A stretch of 49,401 nt of DNA from an uncultured Erwinia sp. (lineage in GTDB: Bacteria; Pseudomonadota; Gammaproteobacteria; Enterobacterales; Enterobacteriaceae). Within the stretch, counting starts at the first letter, position 1, and each line of letters opens with the position of its first letter. The notes beneath the pieces are model-generated. The model worked only from the letters and a program-made list of their open reading frames with translations, searched no databases and was not told where the DNA came from. This document shows, piece after piece, positions 27,963 through 38,012 of the stretch. The stretch lies in contig CAJYIY010000042.1 of NCBI GenBank assembly GCA_913775305.1, positions 1 to 49,401 of the forward strand. The letters are read 5' to 3'. A program made the translations under genes and the position numbers.

Positions 27963-28907
27963 TTACAGAGCCAGTTCACTGTTGAGTACCAGCGCCAGCA
28001 GCGCCTGACGTGCGTAAATCCCGTTGCCCGCCTGCTGGAAGTACCAGGCATAAGGCGTGCTGTCGACGTCAGTATCGATCTCATCAATGCGCGGCAGCGG
28101 GTGCAGCACTTTCATATTGTCGCGGGCGTGGGCCAGGTCGCTGGCGCGCAAAATAAACTGAGCCTTCACGTTAGCGTATTCTGAGGGATCCAGACGCTCT
28201 TTCTGCACGCGCGTCATGTACAGAATGTCCACCTGCGGCACCACTTCTTCAATGTTATCGTGACGGGTCCAGGCAATGCCTTTTTCGTCCAGCATATCGG
28301 TAATGTAGGCAGGCATCGCCAGGGCATCCGGCGCGATAAAGTAGAAACGGTTGCCTTCAAACTTGGCCAGTGCCTGGGTCAGCGAATGTACGGTGCGGCC
28401 GTATTTCAAATCGCCGACCATCGCCACGTTCAGGTTATTCAGGCGGCCCTGGGTTTCCTGCAGGGTGAACAGATCCAACAGAGTCTGAGTTGGATGCTGG
28501 TTCGCGCCGTCACCGGCGTTCAGTACCGGAATGCCGCCGGAAAACTCGGTCGCCAGGCGCGCGGCGCCCTCCTGCGGATGGCGCATCACAATGGCATCCA
28601 CATAGGTACCAATCACCGAGATGGTATCGGCCAGCGTTTCGCCCTTTTTTCCCAGAGACGTGTTGCTGCCATCGGCAAAGCCCACCGCGGACGCACCGAG
28701 GCGATGAATTGCCGTTTCAAACGACAGGCGGGTACGGGTTGATGCTTCGAAAAAGCAGCTGGCAATCACTTTGTGTTTCAGCAGTTCCGGCTGAGGATTC
28801 GCCTTCAGGCTGGCGGCGGTGCGCAGCACCAGTTCCAGCTCTTCACGGTTGAGATCGTTAATCGAAATAATATGTTTGTGATATAGCGGATTGGCAATAG
28901 TCGCCAT
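27963..28907 (-). CDS. pyrB: aspartate carbamoyltransferase catalytic chain
   Basis: PyrB joins carbamoyl phosphate and aspartate, the committed step of pyrimidine synthesis. The 314-residue product has the carbamoyl-phosphate motif [10 protein letters not shown], the mobile loop [20 protein letters not shown] and [11 protein letters not shown] chose the ATG at 28907 (N-terminus [14 protein letters not shown]), 5 nt after AGGAGAG; a GTG at 28913 would overlap that site. The pyrL leader ORF ends 2 nt upstream, so ribosomes leaving pyrL can restart here. Confidence 0.97.
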   Translation of the reverse strand: MATIANPLYHKHIISINDLNREELELVLRTAASLKANPQPELLKHKVIASCFFEASTRTRLSFETAIHRLGASAVGFADGSNTSLGKKGETLADTISVIGTYVDAIVMRHPQEGAARLATEFSGGIPVLNAGDGANQHPTQTLLDLFTLQETQGRLNNLNVAMVGDLKYGRTVHSLTQALAKFEGNRFYFIAPDALAMPAYITDMLDEKGIAWTRHDNIEEVVPQVDILYMTRVQKERLDPSEYANVKAQFILRASDLAHARDNMKVLHPLPRIDEIDTDVDSTPYAWYFQQAGNGIYARQALLALVLNSELAL

Positions 28908-28909
28908 GT

Positions 28910-29071
28910 TCACTCTCCTCTACGCGCGCCGGGACTGAAAAAAGGACAAAAAAAAGCCCCTCGCTGAGGGGCTTTTTTCTGATGATCGGTAGTGCAACGG
29001 AAGGAAAAACGGCACTGCCCGCCTGTGAACAGACGTAGGTGAACGGCGTTGTTGATAGCGTTCTGTGGCAT
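28910..29071 (-). CDS. pyrL: pyrBI leader peptide
   Basis: This 53-codon ORF starts [14 protein letters not shown] behind GGGAGGAACC. It runs across the attenuator hairpin and stops 2 nt before the pyrB ATG. Its C-terminal part, [15 protein letters not shown], resembles the E. coli PyrL tail RGAFFCPGVRR, while the N-terminal part differs. In E. coli, polymerase pausing at low UTP keeps the translating ribosome close behind, and this prevents the terminator from forming. Layout and T/U-rich stretches fit the same mechanism. Confidence 0.82.
   Translation of the reverse strand: MPQNAINNAVHLRLFTGGQCRFSFRCTTDHQKKAPQRGAFFCPFFSPGARRGE
28947..28978 (-). terminator. pyrBI attenuator
   Basis: On the minus strand an 8-bp stem AGCCCCTC/GAGGGGCT with loop AGC (28955-28973) is followed by a run of eight T. 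It lies inside the pyrL coding sequence, about 40 nt before pyrB, and is the expected UTP-sensitive terminator. Confidence 0.92.
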
Positions 29072-29095
29072 GGTTCCTCCCGGCAAACGGGGGGC

Positions 29096-29123
29096 ATTAT
29101 ACGCATTCGAAACGGCACGGCAA
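29096..29123 (-). promoter_or_regulatory. pyrLBI promoter
   Basis: On the minus strand, TTGCCG (-35, 29118-29123) and TATAAT (-10, 29096-29101) are 16 bp apart, just before the pyrL ribosome binding site. Confidence 0.75.
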
Positions 29124-29167
29124 GTGAAAAACGTATGCCGGGTAATCGTTTGCCCCTCGCGGAGTCC

Positions 29168-30175
29168 CTACAGTTTCGCCAGCGTGGCGACCATCACCGC
29201 TTTGATGGTATGCAACCGGTTCTCTGCCTGATCGAACACCACGCTGTGTGCGGATTCGAACACCTCATCGGTCACTTCCATACCGCCGTGCAGATCGTAC
29301 TGCTCGGCCATCTGCTGGCCGAGCGTGGTCTGATCGTCATGGAATGCCGGCAGGCAGTGCAGGAACTTCACCTGAGGGTTGCCGGTCAGCGCCAGCATGG
29401 CCGAATTAACCTGATAGCCGCGCAGCAGGGCGATTCGCTCTGCCCAGACCTCTTTGGGCTCGCCCATGGAGACCCAGACGTCGGTGTAAATAAAGTCAGC
29501 GCCTTTGACGCCTGCGGCAATATCTTCGGTCAGGGTAATTTTCCCGCCGGTCTTTTCCGCTGCGGCACGGCACTCTTCAACCAGCTTTTCATCCGGCCAG
29601 CAGCCTTTCGGTGCCACCAGACGCAGATCCAGGCCCACCAGCGCCGCCGCTTCCAGCATGGAGTTACCCATATTGTTGCGTGCGTCACCCACGTAAGCAA
29701 AGACCATCTGGCTGAAGGATTTCTCCGGCAGATGTTCCTGCATCGTCAACAGATCGGCCAGCAGCTGAGTCGGGTGGAACTCATTGGTCAGGCCGTTCCA
29801 GACCGGAACTCCGGCATGCTCAGCCAGCGACGCCACCAGTGCCTGGCCGTGGCCGCGATACTGAATACCATCATACATCCTGCCCAGCACGCGTGCGGTG
29901 TCCTTCATCGACTCTTTATGGCCGATCTGGCTTCCGCTTGGCCCCAGATAGGTGACGTTTGCACCCTGATCGTAAGCGGCAACTTCGAAAGAGCATCGGG
30001 TACGGGTCGAGTCTTTTTCGAAGATGAGCGCAATATTCTTGCCTTTCAGATGCTGAACTTCTTCACCGTTTTTCTTATCGGTCTTAAGCGTGGATGCCAG
30101 CGCAAGCAGGCCATTGATTTCAGCGGGGGTAAAATCCAGCAGTCTGAGGAAATGACGTTGGTACAGATGACTCAT
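29168..30175 (-). CDS. argI: ornithine carbamoyltransferase
   Basis: This enzyme makes citrulline from ornithine and carbamoyl phosphate in arginine synthesis. The 335-residue product has the carbamoyl-phosphate motif [23 protein letters not shown] and the ornithine loop [10 protein letters not shown]. Its place between pyrB and rraB is that of argI in E. coli. It is expected to be repressed by ArgR through the box upstream. GGAG lies 6 nt before the ATG. Together with pyrB it makes this locus a carbamoyl-phosphate branch point. Confidence 0.97.
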   Translation of the reverse strand: MSHLYQRHFLRLLDFTPAEINGLLALASTLKTDKKNGEEVQHLKGKNIALIFEKDSTRTRCSFEVAAYDQGANVTYLGPSGSQIGHKESMKDTARVLGRMYDGIQYRGHGQALVASLAEHAGVPVWNGLTNEFHPTQLLADLLTMQEHLPEKSFSQMVFAYVGDARNNMGNSMLEAAALVGLDLRLVAPKGCWPDEKLVEECRAAAEKTGGKITLTEDIAAGVKGADFIYTDVWVSMGEPKEVWAERIALLRGYQVNSAMLALTGNPQVKFLHCLPAFHDDQTTLGQQMAEQYDLHGGMEVTDEVFESAHSVVFDQAENRLHTIKAVMVATLAKL

Positions 30176-30196
30176 GAAGCACTCCGGATAATCCTT

Positions 30197-30240
30197 ATTG
30201 AATTTAAATTCAATTTAACCGTATGAATATGCATTTTCAA
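30197..30240 (-). promoter_or_regulatory. argI promoter with ArgR box
   Basis: ATTGAATTTAAATTCAAT (30197-30214) is a perfect palindrome fitting the 18-bp ArgR box. On the minus strand, TTGAAA (-35, 30235-30240) and TAAATT (-10, 30212-30217) are 17 bp apart, so the -10 overlaps the box. A second, imperfect box may lie at 30222-30239 (TATGAATATGCATTTTCA). Confidence 0.75.
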
Positions 30241-30333
30241 CCCTGGCGTGCAGAAACTTTTGTTTAAAGGTAGTGGCGCAGAGGGCGCTGTGGGAAAATA
30301 ATCAGACAAGACCCACTTATTAAGGAACGGATC

Positions 30334-30759
30334 ATGGCTAATGAAGCATTGCTGGCAGAGCAGCGTGAAGAGACGCGTTTGATTATTGAAGAGCTGCTGG
30401 AAGACGGTAGCGATCCTGATGCGCTGTATACGATTGAACATCATTTTTCCTGCGACAGCTTTGACGCGCTTGAGAAGGCGGCGGTAGAAGCCTTCAAGCT
30501 GGGCTATGAAGTGACCGAGCCGGAAGAGCTGGAGCTGGAAGACGGTACCACCGTGATGTGCTGCGACATTCTGAGCGAAGGTGCGCTGAATGCGGAGCTG
30601 ATCGATAAGCAGGTTGAACAGCTGGTGGATCTGGTTGCTAAATTCAACGTGGATTACGACGGCTGGGGCACCTACTTCGAAGATCCTGATGCTCAGGACG
30701 AAGATGAAGACGGTGAGGGGGATGTTGACGACGAGGAAGATAACGGCGTCCGTCACTGA
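30334..30759 (+). CDS. rraB: ribonuclease E inhibitor RraB
   Basis: RraB binds RNase E and changes the composition and activity of the degradosome. The 141-residue acidic product begins [20 protein letters not shown], keeps the core [16 protein letters not shown] and [11 protein letters not shown], and ends with an Asp/Glu-rich tail and GVRH, as in E. coli (138 residues). AAGGA precedes the ATG. It is divergent from argI and has a strong terminator right after it. Confidence 0.96.
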   Translation: MANEALLAEQREETRLIIEELLEDGSDPDALYTIEHHFSCDSFDALEKAAVEAFKLGYEVTEPEELELEDGTTVMCCDILSEGALNAELIDKQVEQLVDLVAKFNVDYDGWGTYFEDPDAQDEDEDGEGDVDDEEDNGVRH

Positions 30760-30772
30760 TCCCGTAGGGTTT

Positions 30773-30807
30773 CACGCCGCAGTCGCTCTGCGGCGTGAGT
30801 TTTTTTT
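30773..30807 (+). terminator. strong terminator after rraB
   Basis: CACGCCGCAG/CTGCGGCGTG is a perfect 10-bp stem with loop TCGCT, followed by AG and eight T (30800-30807). It ends 18 nt before the miaE start. Confidence 0.92.
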
Positions 30808-30824
30808 CCTGGCCGATTCGAATA

Positions 30825-31586
30825 ATGAATACCGAACATCTTCTTGCTCCCATTCACCGCTTCCTGCTTTGCCGTACCCCTGAGATGTGGATTGAGGAAG
30901 CGCGAAAACCGCAAAATCTGGCCCTGCTGCTGACCGATCACCTGGTCTGTGAGCTGAAAGCGGCGCAGACCGCCATGTGGCTGATCCGTAAATATGTGGC
31001 CGATAAGGCCAGCGGCGATGCGCTGCTGGCGTGGCTGAAGCCGTGGGAAAATTTTGTCCACAGCGAGAACGCCGATTTGGCGTTCCTTGAGCAGCACAGG
31101 GCGCTGTCAAAAACCATTATCAGCCGGGAAGAAGTGCCGTACGGCGATGAGCTGGTGGATAAGATGGTACTGTTGATCAAAGAGGAGCTGCACCATTTTT
31201 ATCAGGTGCTGGAGATCATGCAGGCGCGAAGAATTCCCTATCAGAAGATTACCGCCAGCCGTTATGCCAGAGGGCTGATGCGTGAGGTTACCACCCACGA
31301 GCCGCAGACGCTGGTGGATAAGCTGATTTGCGGTGCCTATATTGAAGCGCGTTCCTGTGAGCGTTTTGCCAGTCTGGCTCCGCATCTCGATGATGAACTG
31401 GCGGCGTTTTACGTGTCGTTGCTGCGTTCCGAAGCGCGGCATTATCAGGATTATCTGGCGCTGGCGGCCCTGATTTCACCGCAGGATATCAGTGCCCGGG
31501 TGCGAAAGATTGGCGAAACCGAAGCGCGTTTGATTAGCCAGCCTGACCGCGAGCTGCGCTTTCACAGCGGAGTACCGGATTTCTGA
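30825..31586 (+). CDS. miaE: tRNA 2-methylthio-N6-isopentenyladenosine hydroxylase MiaE
   Basis: MiaE is a di-iron monooxygenase that hydroxylates the isopentenyl group of ms2i6A37 in tRNA, using oxygen. The 253-residue product is helical and shows the ferritin-like iron ligands in EELHHFYQVLEIM, EARSCERF and EARHYQDY. Its location between rraB and yjgM is that of Salmonella miaE; E. coli K-12 lacks it. I chose the ATG at 30825, although no strong ribosome binding site is visible. A frame extending to 30795 would run through the terminator. Confidence 0.92.
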   Translation: MNTEHLLAPIHRFLLCRTPEMWIEEARKPQNLALLLTDHLVCELKAAQTAMWLIRKYVADKASGDALLAWLKPWENFVHSENADLAFLEQHRALSKTIISREEVPYGDELVDKMVLLIKEELHHFYQVLEIMQARRIPYQKITASRYARGLMREVTTHEPQTLVDKLICGAYIEARSCERFASLAPHLDDELAAFYVSLLRSEARHYQDYLALAALISPQDISARVRKIGETEARLISQPDRELRFHSGVPDF

Positions 31587-31646
31587 TGAATGCGGGGTTC
31601 GATCTGGCTGACCAACGCCACAGCCAGGGGCCGGCCCCCGCATTCA
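31587..31646. repeat. nested inverted repeat between miaE and yjgM
   Basis: TGAATGCGGGG (31587-31597) and CCCCGCATTCA (31636-31646) form a perfect 11-bp outer stem. Inside, CTGGCTG (31603-31609) pairs with CAGCCAG (31621-31627). It starts inside the miaE stop and lies between two convergent genes. It has no T-tract. It may be a 3'-end structure or a REP-like interspersed repeat. Confidence 0.75.
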
Positions 31647-31672
31647 GACGACGCCGGCAAAATGAAAGCGCC

Positions 31673-32182
31673 CTACAGAGCTTTAAGCATCGTTACTTCA
31701 CAGTCCACATGCCCGGTACAACCCATTGGTCCATCAATATGCTGGAAACCAAGATGCTCATACAGGCGTATCGCGCGAGTCAGTGATGCGGTGGTTTCCA
31801 GATAGCAGCGCTTAAAGCCGCGAGCGCGGGCATGCTCCAGCGCCTGAAGCGCAAGGCTGCGCGCCACGCCAAGGCCACGTGCTTCCGCCAGGAAATACAT
31901 CTTCTGAAGTTCGCAGACGTCGGCATCCCCGCCCTGCAATGGCGCAATTCCACCACCGCCAACCACGTTCCCCTCAACCTCCACGACCCAGTAGGCGCTG
32001 TTCGTTTCGTTGTAAAGCTCATACAGATGATCGAGGTTCGGGTCAGATACCGTGTAGCCTTTATCTGCCGTTAAGCCAAACTCCGCAGAAACCTTGCGGA
32101 TTATCGCAGCAATTTTGGGATTATCAGCAAGTGTCATCGGACGTACTTGCACAGTCAGAGTTGAGTGAAGCGCGGTTGTCAT
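31673..32182 (-). CDS. yjgM: GNAT-family N-acetyltransferase YjgM
   Basis: This is a putative acetyltransferase of 169 residues. The acetyl-CoA motif is [21 protein letters not shown] (shown partly as [15 protein letters not shown]), with [15 protein letters not shown] before and [20 protein letters not shown] after. It is close to E. coli YjgM, which occupies the same position after argI-rraB. The substrate is unknown. It converges on miaE. Confidence 0.93.
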   Translation of the reverse strand: MTTALHSTLTVQVRPMTLADNPKIAAIIRKVSAEFGLTADKGYTVSDPNLDHLYELYNETNSAYWVVEVEGNVVGGGGIAPLQGGDADVCELQKMYFLAEARGLGVARSLALQALEHARARGFKRCYLETTASLTRAIRLYEHLGFQHIDGPMGCTGHVDCEVTMLKAL

Positions 32183-32389
32183 ATATTCAGGCTCATAGCA
32201 GTTCAGCAGCAGGTAAGTGTAATAACATTGCTGAGACCATGATGCAATGCATGGCAGCGATATCCCGGTATGGTGAGGCTGACGATTTCATTGTTTGGAC
32301 ATCAGTCCCATGCTTAAATAGCATACAGCTGTACCGTGTAACTATTCTGACATATTATTGAGTCCTCTTATTTTCAGGAAGAAAATCTA

Positions 32390-33577
32390 ATGGAAAAAAA
32401 TACCTCGTACTCACAGCGACATCCGGTAATATTCCACGGCAGCGCCGGAGAGTATTTCTCAATCTGGTTAGTTAATGCATTATTGACCATGGTGACGCTG
32501 GGGATATATTCCGCCTGGGCTACCGTACGCCGTCGTCGCTATTTTTATGGCAATACTGAAATTGCCGGCGATCGTTTTGATTATCATGCCCGTCCGATGA
32601 ATATTCTGATTGGCCGCATCGTTGTCTTTATTGGTCTGGTGCTGTTCTTTATTATCTCTTTTGTTTCTCCCTCGCTCACGCTGCTGTCGCTGCTGGCCTT
32701 TTTTACTCTGGTACCGTGGATTGTGATCCGCAGCTGGCGCTACAACGCGCTGATGAGCAGCTTCCGCGGAGTGCGTTTTAACTACCACTGCCGCATTGGA
32801 CGTGCCTACTGGACGATGTACCTGGCACCGGTGCTGATGATTCTGGCGCTGGTGGTGGTGGTGGGTCTGATCGTTTCGGTGGGCGTGGCCATCGGGAATA
32901 TCAGCACAACGCTTATCGTCGGCGCGGTCTGCTTTATTCTCTATCTGGTCGGGCTGGCGGTCATACAGGGGATCGTTGCTGCATTAAATTACGATCTGTA
33001 TATCAATAATATGGCGTTTGGTCAGTTATCTTTTAACGCCGACCTCAGTAAAAAAGCGTTTATTAAAATGGTCTTTATCAGTTTTCTGATAATACTGCCG
33101 TTTCTGATTGTGGCGGGTCTGCTGATAGGCTCAATGTTTGCTTCAATCTTTTATGCCACAACAATGGGTGTAAACGATCCGGAAATGCTGGGTAATATAA
33201 TGGGCGGGTACGTGCTGAATATTTTCCTGGCTTACCTGACCATTCTTTTCGGTGGGCTGGTGTCTTCTGCTTATGTCGTGGTGGTTATACGTAATTATGT
33301 TTTCGGCCAGACGCGACTGGGCGATAAACTGCGTCTGAAATCAACGCTGTCGACGGGAGCCTTCCTTGCCCTGACGCTGACCAATACGCTGATCGTTATC
33401 TTCACCCTCGGACTCGGCACCCCGATTGCCGAAATTCGCCTGGCGAGCTATCTGGCTAAATGCACCGAGCTGGAGGGCGATATTTCACTGAACGAGGTGA
33501 TGGCTCATCATGATTCTGCCCGCACGGCGATTGCGGAAGAAGTGGTTTCTGCCTTCGATCTTAACCCTGGAATCTGA
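32390..33577 (+). CDS. yjgN: DUF898 inner membrane protein YjgN
   Basis: This is an integral membrane protein of 395 residues with about eight predicted membrane segments (for instance near 25-45, 75-105, 145-195, 225-260 and 310-340). It carries the family feature YSAWATVRRRRYFYGNTEI after the first segment. It is the homologue of E. coli YjgN, whose function is unknown. An M48 peptidase gene begins 2 nt after the stop, indicating a two-gene operon. GAAGAAAA gives a moderate ribosome binding site. Confidence 0.92.
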   Translation: MEKNTSYSQRHPVIFHGSAGEYFSIWLVNALLTMVTLGIYSAWATVRRRRYFYGNTEIAGDRFDYHARPMNILIGRIVVFIGLVLFFIISFVSPSLTLLSLLAFFTLVPWIVIRSWRYNALMSSFRGVRFNYHCRIGRAYWTMYLAPVLMILALVVVVGLIVSVGVAIGNISTTLIVGAVCFILYLVGLAVIQGIVAALNYDLYINNMAFGQLSFNADLSKKAFIKMVFISFLIILPFLIVAGLLIGSMFASIFYATTMGVNDPEMLGNIMGGYVLNIFLAYLTILFGGLVSSAYVVVVIRNYVFGQTRLGDKLRLKSTLSTGAFLALTLTNTLIVIFTLGLGTPIAEIRLASYLAKCTELEGDISLNEVMAHHDSARTAIAEEVVSAFDLNPGI

Positions 33578-33579
33578 AT

Positions 33580-34596
33580 TTGCAGCTTAACGGCTATTAT
33601 CAATTCCCCGGGCGGGCAGCGCGTGAGGCTGCTCGCCTCACGTTGAACCAGCGGCATCTGGTGCTGGATTGCAACGAGCAGCGGCAGATTACGTTACTCA
33701 ATGCGATAACGGTAACCGATGCGCTGGGTACGATCCCACTGACGTTGACCTTTGCCGACGGCGGACGCTTTGTGCCGGAGGACGATGCCGCGTTTCGCCA
33801 GTGGTGGCAGCAGCAACGCCGGCCCGGCCTGGTTCACCGACTGGAACAGCATGGACGCGGCGTGCTGCTGACCCTGCTGGCGACGCTGGCGGCTATCGCG
33901 TTTTATTTCTGGGTGATCCTGCCCGCTGCCAGCCGCATACTGGCGGAGCACATTCCTGCCTACATTGAGCGCCAGATCGGTCAGCACACTTTTACCCTAC
34001 TTGAGCACTCCGGCTTCAGCAGCAGCCGACTGACGCCAGAGCAGCAGCAGCGCGTCAACCGACTGTTCAGCGAGGCGATATCGCCGGAGCTGAAGGAGGC
34101 TCCGACGCCGCTGCGGCTGAAGGTCCTGCATTTCTCCGGTGGGGCCAACGCGTTTATGCTGGCAGATGGCACGCTGATTGTCAGCGACGATCTGGTACGT
34201 ATGGCGAAAAGCGATGACGCGCTGATGGCGGTGATGCTGCATGAGGCAGGCCATCACGAGTATCGTCACGTTATGCGTATGCTGGTGCGTTCGTCGCTGG
34301 TGTCGCTGAGTTATCTCTGGCTGACCGGTGACGTCAGTGGCATCGGGGATACGCTGTTGCATTCGGCGGCCTTTGTCGACCAGATGAAGTTCTCACGCAG
34401 TATGGAACGTGAAGCGGATGCGTATGCCGTTGCGCAGATGAAAGCTCAGGGACGTTCTCTGGCCGATATGGTGGCTGTCTATCGTCAGCTTGAGCAGTCG
34501 GCGCAGAAGGAGGGCGGCGGGATTAATCTGCCGGAATGGATGAATACCCATCCGGACATGCCAGCCCGAATTAAAGCTATTCAGGCCGCGGAATAA
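33580..34596 (+). CDS. membrane-anchored M48-family metallopeptidase
   Basis: This is a probable zinc metalloprotease of 338 residues. It has one membrane segment (about 95-116), then the peptidase domain with HEAGH (H221, E222, H225) and the third-ligand region EREAD at 276-280. The membrane segment suggests the catalytic domain faces the periplasm. The start is the TTG at 33580, 2 nt after yjgN, so translation is likely coupled. Similar yjgN-M48 pairs occur in other gammaproteobacteria as I recall. Substrate and role are unknown. Confidence 0.88.
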   Translation: MQLNGYYQFPGRAAREAARLTLNQRHLVLDCNEQRQITLLNAITVTDALGTIPLTLTFADGGRFVPEDDAAFRQWWQQQRRPGLVHRLEQHGRGVLLTLLATLAAIAFYFWVILPAASRILAEHIPAYIERQIGQHTFTLLEHSGFSSSRLTPEQQQRVNRLFSEAISPELKEAPTPLRLKVLHFSGGANAFMLADGTLIVSDDLVRMAKSDDALMAVMLHEAGHHEYRHVMRMLVRSSLVSLSYLWLTGDVSGIGDTLLHSAAFVDQMKFSRSMEREADAYAVAQMKAQGRSLADMVAVYRQLEQSAQKEGGGINLPEWMNTHPDMPARIKAIQAAE

Positions 34597-34615
34597 GTTG
34601 TCAAAGTACAGCGGT

Positions 34616-34651
34616 AAAAAAGGCCGCTCCTGAATCAGGAGCGGCCTTTTT
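34616..34651. terminator. bidirectional terminator between M48 gene and valS
   Basis: AGGCCGCTCCTGA/TCAGGAGCGGCCT is a perfect 13-bp stem with one loop base, flanked by A5 upstream and T5 downstream. It serves the two convergent genes. Confidence 0.95.
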
Positions 34652-34692
34652 ACTGCGTCGGGGCGAACCTTTATCCGCTTCGCCCGTCACGA

Positions 34693-37548
34693 TCACAGCG
34701 CGGCAATCACCGCCTGTTGCTCAACCAGCCTGGCTTTAGCCTGGCCGAAGTCAGCCAGACGCTCACGCTCTTTCGCCACTACGGCTTCCGGCGCGCGCGC
34801 CACAAAGCCCTCGTTCGACAGCTTGGCGGTGATTTTTTCCATCTCCACCTCAATTTTACCCACTTCTTTCGCCAGACGCTCCAGCTCGGCAGATTTATCC
34901 ACCAGGTCGGCCATCGGGATCAGCAGCTCGGCACCGTCAACAATTTTGGTGACGGCAACCGGACCTTTCTCACCGGCAGGCAGCATTTCCAGCGTGCTGA
35001 GACGCGCCAGCGTTTTCAGGAAGTTGTGGTTATCGTTCACGCGACGCACCACGTCATCACTGCAGCCGCGCAGCAGTACGTCCAGCGGCTTCGCCGGAGA
35101 GATATTCATCTCGTTACGGATATTACGCACCGCAACAATCGCCTGCTTCAGCCATTCGGTATCGGCCATCGCGGCGGTATCCACCCGGCTTTCGCTGAAC
35201 GCCGGCATCGGCTGCAGCATGATGGTGTCATCGCTGATGTTTTTCAGCACTTTCACCTGCTGCCAGATGGTTTCGGTGATGAATGGAATAATCGGATGCG
35301 CCAGGCGCAGCAACGCTTCCAGCACGGTTACCAGCGTGTTGCGCGTGCCGCGCAGCTGGGCTTCGGAACCGCCGTTCATTACCGGCTTCGCCAGCTCCAG
35401 ATACCAGTCGCAGAACTGGTTCCAGGTGAACTCATACAGAATGTTGGCAGCGATATCAAAACGATAGCTGTCCAGCGCGCCGCGGTAGGCTTTCACGGTC
35501 TCGTTAAATTCCGCGAGGATCCAGCGGTCTGCCAGCGACAATTCCAGCTCGCCGCCGTTGAAGCCGCAGTCGTGCTCTGCGGTGTTCATCAGCACAAAGC
35601 GGCTGGCATTCCACAATTTGTTACAGAAGTTACGGTAACCTTCCAGGCGTTTCATATCCCAGTTGATATCGCGCCCGGTCGAGGCCAGTGCCGCCAGCGT
35701 AAAGCGCAGGGCGTCGGTGCCGTGCGGCTCAATACCGTTCGGGAACTGCTTCTCGGTGCGCTTGCGGATCTTCTCCGCCAGCTGAGGCTGCATCATGTTG
35801 CCGGTGCGTTTTTCCAGCAGATCTTCCAGCGAGATACCGTCAACCATATCCAGCGGGTCAATGACGTTACCCTTCGATTTGGACATCTTCTGCCCTTCAT
35901 CGTCGCGGATCAGGCCGGTCATATACACGGTCTTGAACGGCACCTGCGGCTTGCCGTCTTCGTCTTTGATGAAGTGCATGGTCAGCATGATCATGCGCGC
36001 GATCCAGAAGAAGATAATGTCGAAGCCGCTGACCAGCACGCTGGTCGGGTGGAAGGTGCGCAGCGCTTCGGTGTTTTCCGGCCAGCCGAGGGTGGAGAAG
36101 GTCCACAGGCCGGAAGAGAACCAGGTATCCAGCACGTCTTCGTCTTGGGTCAGCACCACGTCGTCGGCAAGGTTGTTTTCCGCGCGCGCTTCCGCTTCGC
36201 TGCGTGCCACGTAGACATTGCCTTCGGCATCGTACCAGGCCGGAATCCGGTGGCCCCACCACAGCTGGCGGGAGATGCACCAGTCCTGGATATCCCGCAT
36301 CCACGAGAAGTACATGTTTTCATACTGCTTCGGTACGAACTGGATATCGCCATTTTCAACGGCTTCCACCGCCACTTTCGCCAGTGGGGCAGTGCGCACG
36401 TACCACTGATCGGTCAGCATGGGCTCGATCACTACGCCACCGCGATCGCCGTAGGGCACGGTCAGATCGTGAGGTTTGATTTCGTCCAGCAGGCCCAGGG
36501 CATCGATCGCGGCCACAATCGCTTTACGCGCGGCAAAGCGCTCCAGCTTCTGGAACGCCTGGGGAATATCGGTGCTGTAGTCCTGGCACTCTTCGCCGTT
36601 GGTATCAAACACCTGAGCGGATTCGCGGATATCGCCGTCAAAGGTCAGGATGTTGATCATCGGTAACTTGTGACGACGGCCCACTTCGTAGTCGTTAAAG
36701 TCGTGCGCCGGGGTGATCTTCACGCAGCCGGTGCCTTTCTCCATATCGGCGTGCTCGTCGCCGACGATCGGAATGCGGCGGTTAACCAGCGGCAGGACGA
36801 GGAACTTGCCGATCAGGTCTTTATAGCGCGGATCTTCCGGGTTAACGGCCACGCCGGTGTCACCGAGAATGGTTTCCGGGCGGGTAGTGGCGACCACCAG
36901 ATAGTCTTTACCGTCGGCGGTTTTCACCCCGTCTGCCAGCGGGTAGCGCAGGTGCCACATTGAGCCTTTGGATTCGCGGTTTTCCACTTCCAGATCGGAG
37001 ATGGCGGTGCGCAGTTTTGGATCCCAGTTGACCAGGCGTTTGCCGCGGTAAATCAGATTCTCTTTATGCAGGCGAACGAAGACCTCTTTCACCGCGTTGG
37101 ACAGACCTTCATCCATGGTGAAGCGCTCGCGTTCCCAGTCAACTGAGTTGCCGAGGCGACGCATCTGGCGGGTGATAGTACCGCCGGATTCAGCTTTCCA
37201 CTGCCAGATTTTTTCGATAAACGCATCGCGGCCATAGTCCTGGCGGGTTTTGCCTTCTTCTGCAGCGATTTTACGCTCAACCACCATCTGGGTGGCGATA
37301 CCGGCATGGTCGGTCCCCGCCTGCCACAGGGTGTTTTTCCCCTGCATACGCTGGTAGCGGATCATGGTATCCATGATGGTCTGCTGGAAGGCGTGGCCCA
37401 TATGCAAGCTACCGGTGACGTTCGGCGGCGGGATCATGATGCAGAAGCTTTCCTGGTGGGTATCACCATTCGGTTTGAAGTAGCCCTGCTTTTCCCAGTG
37501 CTCGTAAAGCGGCTGCTCGATATCTTGCGGGTTATATGTCTTTTCCAT
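34693..37548 (-). CDS. valS: valyl-tRNA synthetase
   Basis: This class Ia synthetase charges tRNA-Val. The 951-residue product equals E. coli ValS in length. It has the HIGH motif as [13 protein letters not shown] (near 40-50), an editing CP1 domain (about 190-340), the KMSKS loop in [10 protein letters not shown] (near 555), an anticodon-binding domain and a C-terminal coiled-coil (about 880-950). It follows holC by 5 nt, within the pepA-holC-valS cluster. Confidence 0.98.
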   Translation of the reverse strand: MEKTYNPQDIEQPLYEHWEKQGYFKPNGDTHQESFCIMIPPPNVTGSLHMGHAFQQTIMDTMIRYQRMQGKNTLWQAGTDHAGIATQMVVERKIAAEEGKTRQDYGRDAFIEKIWQWKAESGGTITRQMRRLGNSVDWERERFTMDEGLSNAVKEVFVRLHKENLIYRGKRLVNWDPKLRTAISDLEVENRESKGSMWHLRYPLADGVKTADGKDYLVVATTRPETILGDTGVAVNPEDPRYKDLIGKFLVLPLVNRRIPIVGDEHADMEKGTGCVKITPAHDFNDYEVGRRHKLPMINILTFDGDIRESAQVFDTNGEECQDYSTDIPQAFQKLERFAARKAIVAAIDALGLLDEIKPHDLTVPYGDRGGVVIEPMLTDQWYVRTAPLAKVAVEAVENGDIQFVPKQYENMYFSWMRDIQDWCISRQLWWGHRIPAWYDAEGNVYVARSEAEARAENNLADDVVLTQDEDVLDTWFSSGLWTFSTLGWPENTEALRTFHPTSVLVSGFDIIFFWIARMIMLTMHFIKDEDGKPQVPFKTVYMTGLIRDDEGQKMSKSKGNVIDPLDMVDGISLEDLLEKRTGNMMQPQLAEKIRKRTEKQFPNGIEPHGTDALRFTLAALASTGRDINWDMKRLEGYRNFCNKLWNASRFVLMNTAEHDCGFNGGELELSLADRWILAEFNETVKAYRGALDSYRFDIAANILYEFTWNQFCDWYLELAKPVMNGGSEAQLRGTRNTLVTVLEALLRLAHPIIPFITETIWQQVKVLKNISDDTIMLQPMPAFSESRVDTAAMADTEWLKQAIVAVRNIRNEMNISPAKPLDVLLRGCSDDVVRRVNDNHNFLKTLARLSTLEMLPAGEKGPVAVTKIVDGAELLIPMADLVDKSAELERLAKEVGKIEVEMEKITAKLSNEGFVARAPEAVVAKERERLADFGQAKARLVEQQAVIAAL

Positions 37549-37553
37549 TTCTG

Positions 37554-38012
37554 CTATGTCGTTGGTGGCAAGGGCGGCGTTGCCGTATTCAAGTGGAATC
37601 CAACGCTGCGATACACTTTGTAGCGATCGCGCGCCAGCTGTTTCAAAGATTCTTCATAGGGTACGAAGTCTATCACTTCATAGAAAGCGGTGGCAAAATC
37701 TGCAAACTGCGGCAGCAGGCTGATCAACAGGTCGCGCGGGGCGTTGCCACGACGCTGCGGCCATGCCAGCTCTACCGGCGCACCGTATTTCGGGCCTTCA
37801 CCCGCCAGATTATGCGGTACAAAGGCGCTGGCAGGGCGCTGCCACAGCGCTTCATCCAGCCGGATGGCCTGCGCTTCGTCTTCGCAGGCTATCAACACGC
37901 GTTTGCCTTCACGCCAGCGGGCCCCCGCCAGATCGCAGACCAGCGCTTCCTGGGCGCTCAGCCCACCGACCGGCGTATCGGTTTCCAGCAGATAGAACGT
38001 TGCGTTTTTCAT
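37554..38012 (-). CDS. holC: DNA polymerase III chi subunit
   Basis: Chi links the clamp loader to single-stranded DNA-binding protein at the replication fork. The 152-residue product begins [17 protein letters not shown] and has [23 protein letters not shown] and [11 protein letters not shown], as in E. coli (147 residues). The ATG at 38012 was chosen by this match; the open frame upstream to 38108 has no family resemblance. valS follows after 5 nt. Confidence 0.94.
   Translation of the reverse strand: MKNATFYLLETDTPVGGLSAQEALVCDLAGARWREGKRVLIACEDEAQAIRLDEALWQRPASAFVPHNLAGEGPKYGAPVELAWPQRRGNAPRDLLISLLPQFADFATAFYEVIDFVPYEESLKQLARDRYKVYRSVGFHLNTATPPLPPTT

Noticed and set aside
29039..30226. 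Open frame of 395 codons opposite argI
   Set aside because: It covers argI, the pyrL start and both promoters, and no domain is seen. It is an antisense shadow.
34717..36666. Long open frame (649 codons) opposite valS
   Set aside because: It has a His/Gln/Arg/Val-heavy composition typical of an antisense frame of a GC-rich gene, and valS is certain on the other strand.
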